A stretch of 12,571 nucleotides of DNA from Nitrospirota bacterium (GCA_015491705.1 WFVK01000381.1:1-12571), one strand, 5' to 3'. Shown: positions 1-6,716, numbered from the stretch's first letter. Notes: generated by a model from the letters alone, not told the origin. Made by a program: numbers and translations.

Positions 1-174
1 CTCCGGCATATCGGCAGGACGGTCAACAGCAGGGGGCAACGGCTTGTCATCACGCCGGCGGAATGCAGAAAATGCGGCTTTGTGTTTCAGAAACGGGAAA
101 AGCTCAAAAGGCCCGGCAAGTGTCCCGTATGCCGCGCTGAGACAATAAAGGAGCCTCTTTTTGAAATCCGCTGA
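1..174 (+). CDS. C-terminal zinc ribbon of a predicted HTH transcriptional regulator (partial)
   Basis: Only the last 57 codons are inside the window; the open frame runs from base 1 to a TGA at 172-174. Seen directly: two CxxC knuckles, C22/C25 (as CRKCGF) and C41/C44 (as CPVC), separated by a basic stretch, followed by a short acidic-hydrophobic end (EPLFEIR). Four cysteines in this spacing form a zinc ribbon. The wording around them, including a proline just before the first knuckle and a GFVF after it, resembles the C-terminal ribbon of small predicted regulators with an N-terminal helix-turn-helix (COG3357 type). That family match is from memory, and the HTH part lies outside the window. 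A perfect 12-bp palindrome (177-188) follows the stop, but no T-run is next to it, so I do not call it a terminator. An unrelated zinc-ribbon protein is the main alternative. Confidence 0.65.
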   Translation, partial: LRHIGRTVNSRGQRLVITPAECRKCGFVFQKREKLKRPGKCPVCRAETIKEPLFEIR

Positions 175-260
175 ATAGGGAATTCCCTTACCCCAAAAAC
201 ATGCTTTTTCCTACTCAAGGTCATATCCGATTGTTCCGATAAGTCAGACATGTTGTCAAT

Positions 261-322
261 GGCTCAGGCTTATAATCTGAGTTATTTTAACGTCTCAGGC
301 TGTATGCCTGGCTTATTATCTG
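261..322 (+). promoter_or_regulatory. Leader/promoter region with an imperfect duplication upstream of the small lipoprotein gene
   Basis: The 173-base gap at 175-347 is more AT-rich than its surroundings. It contains a perfect TATAAT at 271-276 and a related TATTAT at 314-319. Each lies in a repeated block: CTCAGGCT occurs at 263-270 and 294-301, and GGCTTATAATCTG (267-279) recurs as GGCTTATTATCTG (310-322). The second copy looks like the first with about 12 extra bases, which create a small hairpin (CAGGC 296-300 pairing with GCCTG 306-310). No good -35 box sits 16-18 bases before either -10-like element; a TTGTCA at 253-258 is only 12 bases from the first. I infer a promoter or protein-binding region for the genes at 348-2221. 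Confidence 0.4.
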
Positions 323-347
323 TTTAATTCAAAGGAGGAGAAGGTAT

Positions 348-479
348 ATGAAAAAGAAGATTGTCTCGGCAATTTGCCTTGTACTGGTGCTTGCATCCAT
401 GGTGGTATTCGTCGGCTGCAGCGGTGACGGCGGCGGAAGCGGTACGGACACTGCAAGCATAAGCGGCAGCGGTGAATAA
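348..479 (+). CDS. Small putative lipoprotein (43 aa), function unknown
   Basis: The start is supported by a near-perfect Shine-Dalgarno (AAAGGAGG, 331-338) nine bases before the ATG, one of the best in the window. The product has a basic N-terminus (MKKK), a hydrophobic stretch at about residues 5-22, and a lipobox-like end FVGC with the cysteine at residue 24. Phenylalanine at -3 is less usual than leucine. If processed by signal peptidase II, the mature peptide would be only 20 residues, starting at that cysteine and rich in Gly, Ser and Asp (CSGDGGGSGTDTASISGSGE). Its beginning looks like the flexible linker at the head of much larger bacterial lipoproteins, so it could be a truncated relative of those rather than a true micro-lipoprotein. 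It lies 41 bases upstream of the 566-residue secreted protein and probably shares its transcript. Confidence 0.65.
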   Translation: MKKKIVSAICLVLVLASMVVFVGCSGDGGGSGTDTASISGSGE

Positions 480-520
480 AAAAATAATTTCATTCAAATG
501 AACAACGGAGGAAACACGAT

Positions 521-2221
521 ATGAAGGTATTAGTAAAGATCATGACATCACGTTTTTCGGTGGGGATAATCCTGTTTGCGGTATTGCTGTTTACCGGCTC
601 TTATGCCGGGGCCCTGACAGCGGGCGAAACCTACACCATAGAAGTTCAGAAGATAAATTCAGACGGCACAGTAAATTCAGGGGGCACGTCTTCTTCGGCC
701 ACCGCCGGTACTGACGGGAAGGTTTCCTTTTCTTTGACCGGTGTCCCGGACAACGGTTCATGCAATTTTCTCCTTATAACCATCAAAGACTCCGCCGGCA
801 ATACGGTGCGGCGCTCGCTGGCCCCCTGCCCCAATCCCGGCGAGGCACTGCCGGTGGGTGTTTCCGGCCTGACAAACGCCCAGACCTCTGCGCTGCTGGC
901 GGCTCTGGAGTCGGCAGGGACAGATGATCCGATCCTTGCGGTCTTCGGATTTGCAATAGTACGCTCGGCGTCCGTCAGCTCAGACGAGCTGACCTTCATG
1001 GCGGATCTCGCCAACCAGGGGATCAACGGCAGCGGGGGATTTATCGATTATCTCATAGACAACGGCGTAACCAGCGCCCAGTTGGCGGTTTACAAGAGCA
1101 ACATAATCGCCAGGCTTGCGGACAAGGACGATGGTTACAGCAAGTTCATCAAGGAATCCGTTGATGCGGCCACTGATACCGAGAAGCTGAGCGCCCGGGG
1201 TGAGGCCGCCTCAAAATTGCTGCGTGTCCTGGTACAGGCAGCCACCACCGCGGGATTTTCACAGGACAGGATTATAGAGGCGTTTAATGCCATGGGGGCC
1301 ATTGTTGTGCCCCTCATGGAGCAGGGAGTGGCCAACGGCAACCTGTCCGCGGCTTCGCAGAAGATGATCGATTCCAGTATCGGGGGCGGCATTCAGAAGC
1401 TGAGGGCCGACCGCGGTATTGAAAAATACTCACAGGCCCTGACAACCCTCGGGGCCTCGGGCCAGGATGTAGCCAATTACCAGGCAGCCGCAACCGCCCT
1501 GATGAACGCAATGACCGCGGTATTCGAGACATTCGAGCAGGTCTTTGACGGCAATGAGACGGACACGGAGATCCAGGCCGCGCAGAGCGAGTTCAACACG
1601 GCCATGCAGGCCGCATTCGAACAGTTCATGACCGCTACCGCAGCCCCCGACGCCCGGATAACTACAATGATATCCAATATCGACAATGCCCTTAATGAGA
1701 CCACAGGCCTTACAATCGATGAATTTCAGCAGTACAAGTCCGACGGCACAGCAGTGAACTGGCCTCTCACCATGGTGATACTGGTTGACTGGGTTTCAAA
1801 TATCGTATCCAACGGCGGCGGGTTGAGCTATACGCGGGATACTACTGCCATACCAAGCAATATCACATGGATAGGTAACTGCTCCAATACAACCTATACT
1901 GACCAGACCTCGTGTGAAGATACCGGTGCAACATGGACCGCACAGAGAACAGTCTTTGGTACGGGTGGTGAAGGGATACCGGAAAGCTATGCATCCATAT
2001 TCGGAATCCAGGAAGACATCATGATCCTCGAATTCGTGCGCTGGGCAGCGGAGGAACAGGCAGGAAACGACATGGGCGCCCATGAGACGCTGCAGAAGAA
2101 TTTCTCCGACTCCGTGGCGGCCCTGGCGAATAATATAAGCGGAACAACCGACGGCTCCACCGCCATAACCAGCACACAGAAGTCCGCGATTCTCACTCTC
2201 CTGCAGTCACCGGAATTTTAG
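521..2221 (+). CDS. Secreted protein of unknown function (566 aa)
   Basis: I do not recognise this protein. The start has a GGAGG (507-511) nine bases before the ATG. A signal peptide is clear: basic residues, a hydrophobic core at about 14-25, and a likely type I cleavage after residue 29 (SYA) or 31. Mature residues about 35-105 alternate hydrophobic and polar residues, with Gly/Asp turns (TDGKVSFSLTGVP), suggesting a small beta-sandwich domain with two cysteines, C81 and C103. Residues about 115-410 look largely helical, with Ala/Gln-rich amphipathic stretches and no membrane segments. Near the C-terminus, C454 and C465 lie in a motif of the form C-x10-C followed by G-x-x-W (through W472). 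The last ~75 residues are again helical. With four cysteines in two pairs, disulfides are plausible. Location is inferred as periplasm or cell exterior; no anchor or sorting motif is visible at the end. Confidence 0.85.
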   Translation: MKVLVKIMTSRFSVGIILFAVLLFTGSYAGALTAGETYTIEVQKINSDGTVNSGGTSSSATAGTDGKVSFSLTGVPDNGSCNFLLITIKDSAGNTVRRSLAPCPNPGEALPVGVSGLTNAQTSALLAALESAGTDDPILAVFGFAIVRSASVSSDELTFMADLANQGINGSGGFIDYLIDNGVTSAQLAVYKSNIIARLADKDDGYSKFIKESVDAATDTEKLSARGEAASKLLRVLVQAATTAGFSQDRIIEAFNAMGAIVVPLMEQGVANGNLSAASQKMIDSSIGGGIQKLRADRGIEKYSQALTTLGASGQDVANYQAAATALMNAMTAVFETFEQVFDGNETDTEIQAAQSEFNTAMQAAFEQFMTATAAPDARITTMISNIDNALNETTGLTIDEFQQYKSDGTAVNWPLTMVILVDWVSNIVSNGGGLSYTRDTTAIPSNITWIGNCSNTTYTDQTSCEDTGATWTAQRTVFGTGGEGIPESYASIFGIQEDIMILEFVRWAAEEQAGNDMGAHETLQKNFSDSVAALANNISGTTDGSTAITSTQKSAILTLLQSPEF

Positions 2222-2235
2222 GCTTAAGGTCATAA

Positions 2236-2268
2236 AAAAGGGGACGGTCATTATGACCGTCCCCTTTT
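2236..2268. terminator. Bidirectional intrinsic terminator
   Basis: A perfect 15-bp inverted repeat (AAAAGGGGACGGTCA, loop TTA, TGACCGTCCCCTTTT) lies between two convergent genes. Read on the plus strand it ends in four T after a GC-rich stem; read on the minus strand it ends in six T. It should therefore stop transcription from the secreted-protein gene on one side and from secG on the other. The distal arm runs into the secG stop codon (2267-2269). Confidence 0.9.
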
Positions 2269-2638
2269 ACTGTTTCTTCTCTGCCGGGGGGGCAGGCCTT
2301 TTCTGAACCTCACCCTGCCCCGGCGCCGCAGACTGCTGTTCGGCGGGAACGCCCCGTGGTTTTTCCGCGGATTCCCTTACGGGCACGGAAGACATGACAG
2401 AGACGGATCCGCGTTTTACAGAGATGATCGCAAGGGAGAGCGAGGTAAGCATGAACACTATGGCTGCCGCGGTCGTGAGCTTATTCAGGAAAGTCGCCGC
2501 GCCCCTGCTCCCGAAGAGGGTCTGATTCGATCCCCCGAAGGCGGCGCCCATCTCCGCGCCCTTGCTGCTCTGGATCAGGATGATGAATATCAGAAACAGG
2601 CTTACTATTATGTGGAGTACGACTACTGCGGTATACAT
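2267..2638 (-). CDS. secG: Preprotein translocase subunit SecG
   Basis: SecG is the small third subunit of the SecYEG channel in the inner membrane and assists SecA-driven protein export. The 123-residue product shows the family pattern: a first membrane segment at about 4-24 ending in LIQSSKGAE, then the conserved cytoplasmic loop (GAAFGGSNQTLFGSRGA), then a second membrane segment at about 54-73. The tail from about residue 76 onward is long, hydrophilic and rich in Pro, Glu, Gln and Lys; many SecG proteins end sooner. The start ATG has AGAGGAAA about ten bases upstream. It lies 82 bases downstream of tpiA on the same strand, a pairing common in bacteria, and is the last gene of its run before the terminator. 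Confidence 0.95.
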   Translation of the reverse strand: MYTAVVVLHIIVSLFLIFIILIQSSKGAEMGAAFGGSNQTLFGSRGAATFLNKLTTAAAIVFMLTSLSLAIISVKRGSVSVMSSVPVRESAEKPRGVPAEQQSAAPGQGEVQKRPAPPAEKKQ

Positions 2639-2677
2639 GTTGAATTATTTCCTCTGTTTGCTGTTGATCAATGCACC

Positions 2678-2699
2678 TGACGGCAACAGACCGCCGTCA
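2678..2699 (-). other. Inverted repeat in the tpiA-secG gap
   Basis: A 7-bp perfect inverted repeat (TGACGGC / GCCGTCA) with an 8-base loop lies in the 82-base gap between tpiA and secG. There is no following T-run on the minus strand, so it is not a convincing terminator. It could be a transcript-stabilising or processing hairpin between the two genes, but that is inference. Confidence 0.4.
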
Positions 2700-2707
2700 T
2701 TGCCGCG

Positions 2708-2732
2708 GGCTGTTACGGCATCAGGCTGTTAC
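2708..2732. repeat. Short direct repeat spanning the tpiA stop codon
   Basis: GGCTGTTAC occurs at 2708-2716 and again at 2724-2732. On the minus strand the second copy encodes the last three residues of TpiA (VTA) and the first lies just after the stop codon. The 16-base period is not a multiple of three. This looks like a small local duplication at the 3' end of the gene. Confidence 0.5.
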
Positions 2733-3467
2733 AGCGCCCTTTACTATCATGGCAAAGCTGTCGGGCCTGAGACTCGCGCCCCCCACGAGCGCTCCGTCCA
2801 CCTCGGGCTGCGACATCAGTGATTCGATATTATCCGGGGTAACGCTTCCCCCGTAGAGTATTCTGACCTCGCCTGCACCCTCTCTGTTTTTCTTTAGCCA
2901 GTCACGGATGCAGGCATGGGCCTCATTGGCCTGTTCCTTTGTGGCGGTCTTTCCCGTACCGATGGCCCAGATCGGCTCATAGGCTATTGTTATCCCGTCA
3001 AGCTGCACATCCTTCAGGGAGCCGGCGAGCTGTTGTTCGATCACCTCGAATGTCCTGTCTTCCTCCCTTTCCTGCAGGGACTCCCCGATGCAGAGGATTA
3101 CATCCAGCCCGTTTTTCCCGGCTGTATGGATCTTTTTATTGACGATCTCGTCGGTCTCGGAAAAATACTGCCTTCTCTCCGAATGTCCTATGATAACCCA
3201 CGTACAGCCCGAGGACAGGAGCATTACGGGAGATATCTCGCCTGTATATGCGCCCTTTTCCTCATAAAAGACATTCTGGGCTGCAAGACTGACACCGGAT
3301 TTTTTCAGCAGCTTTGCTGCAACGCACAGCGAAGTGAAGGGCGGCGCAATCGCGATATCAACGCCCGTGACATCACTGACCATCGGGAGAAAGGAATTTA
3401 TGAACTCCTCGGTCTCCTCAATGGTTTTGTTCATTTTCCAGTTTGCTGCTATAAAGGGCTTGCGCAT
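2721..3467 (-). CDS. tpiA: Triosephosphate isomerase
   Basis: This enzyme interconverts dihydroxyacetone phosphate and glyceraldehyde 3-phosphate in glycolysis and gluconeogenesis, in the cytoplasm as a (beta/alpha)8 barrel dimer. The 248 residues are the usual length. Key residues are visible: N9 and K11 in AANWKMN, the electrophilic histidine H95 in IIGHSERR, the catalytic base E164 in AYEPIW, the flexible loop 6 right after it (IWAIGTGKTA), and the phosphate-binding YGGSV (205-209) and GGAS (229-232). The ATG at 3467 is the only sensible start, since no other start codon lies in frame before the upstream TAA. Yet the only GGAGG is 21 bases away, too far for a normal ribosome site. ugd is 51 bases upstream and secG follows; pgk and gap, frequent neighbours, are absent here. 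Confidence 0.97.
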   Translation of the reverse strand: MRKPFIAANWKMNKTIEETEEFINSFLPMVSDVTGVDIAIAPPFTSLCVAAKLLKKSGVSLAAQNVFYEEKGAYTGEISPVMLLSSGCTWVIIGHSERRQYFSETDEIVNKKIHTAGKNGLDVILCIGESLQEREEDRTFEVIEQQLAGSLKDVQLDGITIAYEPIWAIGTGKTATKEQANEAHACIRDWLKKNREGAGEVRILYGGSVTPDNIESLMSQPEVDGALVGGASLRPDSFAMIVKGAVTA

Positions 3468-3474
3468 ACCGTAT

Positions 3475-3504
3475 AATGTAGTTGAATACCTCCGTTAAAG
3501 TCAA
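3475..3504 (-). promoter_or_regulatory. Candidate sigma-70-type promoter for tpiA
   Basis: Reading the minus strand, TTGACT (3499-3504) and TACATT (3475-3480) are separated by 18 bases. This is a good -35 and an acceptable -10. A start about seven bases past the -10 would fall at or within a base or two of the tpiA ATG, giving a leaderless or nearly leaderless transcript. The whole promoter fits in the 51-base gap after ugd. Confidence 0.5.
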
Positions 3505-3518
3505 GGGTTGGCGTTCGG

Positions 3519-4829
3519 TTACTGTACGGGCGGTCTCCCGATCGAGTAATATTTAAAGCCCATCCCGGCCAGTTTGGCGGGTTCGTAAATATTGCGGAGG
3601 TCGAAGAAGAAATCCCCCTTTGCAACCTTCCTGATCCTGTTGAAATCAAGGTTGCGGAACTGGTTCCACTCCGTGACTATGACAACGGCGTGGGCTCCTT
3701 TTGCAGCTTCATACGCGTCCCTGCAGTATGTTACGGCGGGCAGGTCTTTTTTTGCGTCTTTCATGGCCACAGGGTCATATGCCCTTACCTTCGCGCCGGC
3801 CTTCAGCAGCCTCCTGATGATGAACAGCGAAGGTGCGTCTCTCAGGTCATTGGTGTTGGGCTTGAATGAAAGGCCGAGGATGCAGATGGTCCTGTCGCTT
3901 AAATTCCCCAGGGTCTTTATTATCCCGGCTGCCGCTTTTTCTTTCTGGAATTCATTGGCCTTCACCGTGGCCTCGATGACCCTCAGGCCGACGTTGTGCT
4001 GTTTCCCTATCTGCAGGAGGGCGAGCGTGTCCTTCGGGAAACATGAACCGCCGTAACCCGGGCCTGCATGCAGGAACTTGGGGCCGATCCTCCGGTCGAG
4101 ACCCATTGCTTTTGCCACTGTCTGAACATCCGCACCGACCCTCTCGCAGAGATTGGCGATTTCGTTGATAAACGAAATCTTGGTGGCGAGAAAGGCGTTT
4201 GATGCATACTTTATCAGCTCCGCTGTCTTGACGTCCGTGATCACAATCGGCGTCTCAATGAGATAGAGCGGCCTGTAGAGGTCCTTCATTATGGCGATCG
4301 CCTGGTTGCTCGATGCGCCGATGACGACCCTGTTGGGCCTCATGAAGTCCTCTATGCCCGCGCCTTCCCTGAGGAATTCGGGATTGGACACCACGTCGAA
4401 ATCCACTTCTTCCCTGAGGTTTTCGGAGATGATCCGCCTGACTCTTTCACCCGTGCCGACCGGCACGGTGCTCTTGGTCACTATGACCTTGTAGCTTTTT
4501 ATGTGTCTTGCAATCTCTTTTGAGACATCCTCGACATATTTCATTTCAGCGGAACCGTCCCCTCTCGGCGGCGTTCCGACCGCGATAAAGACGACGAGCG
4601 ATGAATCCACCGCCTCGCCTATACTGGTGGTAAAATGTATGCGCCCGGCCCTGATGTTTCTCTGCAACAGTTCCTCGAGGCCCGGTTCATAGAATGATAT
4701 CACGCCTTTTTTCATCAATCTGACTTTCTTTTCATCCTTGTCCACGCAGGTGACGTTCAGGCCGAATTCCGCAAAACACGCACCGGTGATCAATCCGACA
4801 TAGCCGCTTCCGATAACGGAAATGTTCAT
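3519..4829 (-). CDS. ugd: UDP-glucose 6-dehydrogenase
   Basis: The enzyme oxidises UDP-glucose twice with NAD+ to UDP-glucuronate, the precursor for uronic acids and related sugars in surface polysaccharides. The 436-residue length is typical. An N-terminal NAD-binding fold shows GSGYVG at 7-12. The central region has the NPEFLREG motif (149-156) and the KYASNAF segment with K207 and N211. The catalytic cysteine C263 lies in GGSCFPKD. The C-terminal UDP-binding domain contains GLSFKPNTNDLRDAPS. A strong ribosome site (GAGGAGGT at 4833-4840) sits just before the ATG. The 88-base gap upstream is AT-rich, with tandem GATTAA (4888-4899) and a -10-like TAATAT (minus strand, 4877-4882), so it may have its own promoter, though no -35 is evident. 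GDP-mannose dehydrogenase is a relative, but the motifs fit UDP-glucose better. Confidence 0.93.
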   Translation of the reverse strand: MNISVIGSGYVGLITGACFAEFGLNVTCVDKDEKKVRLMKKGVISFYEPGLEELLQRNIRAGRIHFTTSIGEAVDSSLVVFIAVGTPPRGDGSAEMKYVEDVSKEIARHIKSYKVIVTKSTVPVGTGERVRRIISENLREEVDFDVVSNPEFLREGAGIEDFMRPNRVVIGASSNQAIAIMKDLYRPLYLIETPIVITDVKTAELIKYASNAFLATKISFINEIANLCERVGADVQTVAKAMGLDRRIGPKFLHAGPGYGGSCFPKDTLALLQIGKQHNVGLRVIEATVKANEFQKEKAAAGIIKTLGNLSDRTICILGLSFKPNTNDLRDAPSLFIIRRLLKAGAKVRAYDPVAMKDAKKDLPAVTYCRDAYEAAKGAHAVVIVTEWNQFRNLDFNRIRKVAKGDFFFDLRNIYEPAKLAGMGFKYYSIGRPPVQ

Positions 4830-4917
4830 CTTACCTCCTCAGGCGATTCAGTCCCCCCGGGATGCTCAGGGGCTTAATATTACTCAAGATTAAGATTAAC
4901 ATCGTATTTTAACATGA

Positions 4918-5697
4918 TTATTCCGAAAATGCGTAACCCGCCGCGGCCCGATAGTCTGCCTCAACAAGCACGACCCTGAACTTGCCTATCTTCGCCTTGC
5001 TTGTAAACATCACTGGCATTCTCCTGTCGTCGTCAGTAAGCCAGATATGCATTTCACCCTTTCTGAGAAATATCCCTTCGGATTTCAGGAGAGGTTTTAT
5101 CACTATCGTGCTGAACTCCCCCGCGGGAACACGCACCCTCTCTTTTCTCAATACCCTGACTTCTGTATTCCAGAGTTTTTCGTTGTCAAAGATGTCGATA
5201 TATATCGACTGCCCGACCCTGATATCCCTCCCTGTCATTGCATAGAAGGCCGACAGGGGATCATGTGCGGGTTTCTCCAGCTCAAACTCGACTGTTTCCC
5301 CCTCAAGTACATTATTGAAAATCACCTTCTGGGGTTTGCCCTGGACCCTCGGGGCGAAGTCCGTGATTCTGTATCTCCTGTGTGTTCCTTCGCGGATATT
5401 CAGGGTGTAGTTTGCAGGGTAGCCGTCCGGATACAGAGTGCTTTGCGCCCTGTCGTCGACTTTATAGAACAGTGAAATAAACGCCGCTGATGTAGCCCGC
5501 GTTCTTACAACAGTGCCTTGGGGTGAGGCCGTATATTCCAGTACCGCCCTGCCGGCCCTGATCCCGGCCCAGTAGATGTAATACACGAATCTCGTGCCGG
5601 CCGGCTGAGCGGCATCCGCCTGATGCGGAAAGGGCACGGCGGGGACGGACAGGATTGCAATCAGAAGCAGGCCCGTGATGAACCCCGGATTTCTCAC
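4918..5697 (-). CDS. Exported DUF3108-family protein
   Basis: A 259-residue protein with an N-terminal signal peptide (hydrophobic core at about 7-20, likely cleavage near residues 26-30) and otherwise soluble, beta-rich sequence. The opening after the signal (FVYYIYWAGIRAGRA), the VDDRAQS segment and the spacing of later strands fit the DUF3108 family as I know it; its biochemical role is not established. It should be periplasmic or outer-membrane associated. The start codon is GTG at 5697, whose bases overlap the stop codon of the upstream heptosyltransferase gene as GTGA. An AAGGA lies about eight bases before it, inside that gene. Such overlap implies translational coupling, so a role in the cell envelope with the LPS gene is a reasonable but unproven inference. 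Confidence 0.8.
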   Translation of the reverse strand: MRNPGFITGLLLIAILSVPAVPFPHQADAAQPAGTRFVYYIYWAGIRAGRAVLEYTASPQGTVVRTRATSAAFISLFYKVDDRAQSTLYPDGYPANYTLNIREGTHRRYRITDFAPRVQGKPQKVIFNNVLEGETVEFELEKPAHDPLSAFYAMTGRDIRVGQSIYIDIFDNEKLWNTEVRVLRKERVRVPAGEFSTIVIKPLLKSEGIFLRKGEMHIWLTDDDRRMPVMFTSKAKIGKFRVVLVEADYRAAAGYAFSE

Positions 5698-6701
5698 AGA
5701 TATTCCTTTAATGCCTCAAAGACCCTGTCCACGCTTATCCCGGTCATGCAGGCAAGTTCGCTGCATGTTCTCCTGCGGCACGGACTGCACGAAACACCGG
5801 CCCTGATGACCCTCAGCCTGTTGTTTTCCTGCCACCTGTACGGGCCTGTCTTTACAGGGTCGGTCGGACCGAAGAGCGCTACAAGCGGCACATCCAGTGC
5901 CGCGGCAATATGCATGGAGCCTGTGTCATTGGTTACAACGGCCCTGGCCCCTCCTACCAGGGCGGTGAGTTCTTTCAGGCCGGTTTTGCCGCAGAGGTCC
6001 GTGATATTCCCCGGGGGCAGCGCATCTGTTATTTTCTGCGCCGTCTCCCTGTCCCCGCCGCTTCCGGAGATGACACACCGAAGCGGTATTCTTCTGATGA
6101 GCGAGGCAAAGTATCCGGCAGGCCATCTTTTTGACGGCCATCTCGCCGACGGGACTATAACCACATACCCATCCGTGTCTCCGAGCAGTCTTTTGACCCG
6201 GGCGGAGGCATCGCCGTCGATATGGAGGGGGAAGCCGGGTGTGCCGGCCCGTGCGCCCAGGGCCCGGGCGACCTCGAGGCACTTGTCCACTGCATGGGAG
6301 GCCTCATCTACCCGGACCCTTTTGTCATAGAAAAATCTGCTTCCCTCGCGTGCGTCTTCAAAACCGACTTTCAGGGCCGCTGGAGTGAAAAAGGCGATAA
6401 GCCCGCTTCTCAGGAGCCCCTGCAGATCGACCACGATATCATAGCTGTCCGCCCTTATGAGTTTCCTCAGCGAGTACAGCTCGGACAGGGTTTGCGGCAG
6501 TCTTCCGGGTTTTTTCCATGAATCCTTGTCAATAGTGATGAGCCTGTTGATAAGCGGGTTGTCCTCGAGGATTTTTTTCAGATTCCTGCTGATCACCCAG
6601 TCGACCCGTGATTCGGGGAACGAGTCCCTGACAGCCTTGAGAAAGGGCAGGGCATGGACGACATCACCCAGTGAACTGGGTTTTATGACGAGAATCTTCA
6701 T
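5694..6701 (-). CDS. waaC: Lipopolysaccharide heptosyltransferase, WaaC-like (GT9)
   Basis: Glycosyltransferase family 9 enzymes of this type transfer L,D-heptose from ADP-heptose to the Kdo or heptose of the LPS inner core at the cytoplasmic face of the inner membrane. The 335-residue product starts with the family signature KPSSLGDVVHALP, with the proposed catalytic aspartate D13. It continues with VDLQG (91-95), KRWP (191-194) and the ADP-binding NDTGSMHIAAA (258-268), followed by LFGPTDP. The C-terminus has a cysteine cluster (CSPC at 305-308, then C313 and C318) seen in many heptosyltransferases. The HALP start and the GPTDP-x-x-TGPY wording favour heptosyltransferase I (WaaC) over II (WaaF), but acceptor choice cannot be read from sequence. 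There is no Shine-Dalgarno before the ATG, while an extended -10 lies six bases upstream. Confidence 0.88.
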   Translation of the reverse strand: MKILVIKPSSLGDVVHALPFLKAVRDSFPESRVDWVISRNLKKILEDNPLINRLITIDKDSWKKPGRLPQTLSELYSLRKLIRADSYDIVVDLQGLLRSGLIAFFTPAALKVGFEDAREGSRFFYDKRVRVDEASHAVDKCLEVARALGARAGTPGFPLHIDGDASARVKRLLGDTDGYVVIVPSARWPSKRWPAGYFASLIRRIPLRCVISGSGGDRETAQKITDALPPGNITDLCGKTGLKELTALVGGARAVVTNDTGSMHIAAALDVPLVALFGPTDPVKTGPYRWQENNRLRVIRAGVSCSPCRRRTCSELACMTGISVDRVFEALKEYL

Positions 6702-6707
6702 TGAGAT

Positions 6708-6716
6708 ATTTTATCA
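6708..6716 (-). promoter_or_regulatory. Extended -10 promoter element for the heptosyltransferase gene
   Basis: On the minus strand TGATAAAAT (TGn plus a TATAAT-like hexamer) ends six bases before the ATG. Extended -10 promoters can work without a -35, and no -35 is evident here. The expected start site coincides with the A of the start codon. Upstream lies a GC-rich imperfect inverted repeat (6725-6746) that might be a binding site. Confidence 0.45.

Noticed and set aside
177..188. Perfect 12-bp palindrome after the first gene as a terminator
   Set aside because: It has no loop and no following T-run; it could be a chance palindrome.
253..276. TTGTCA ... TATAAT as a standard promoter
   Set aside because: The spacer is only 12 bases, too short for a sigma-70 promoter; only the -10-like element is kept as suggestive.
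2916..3476. Plus-strand open frame of 186 codons
   Set aside because: It lies fully antisense to tpiA, whose catalytic motifs are all intact, has no ribosome site and resembles no protein.
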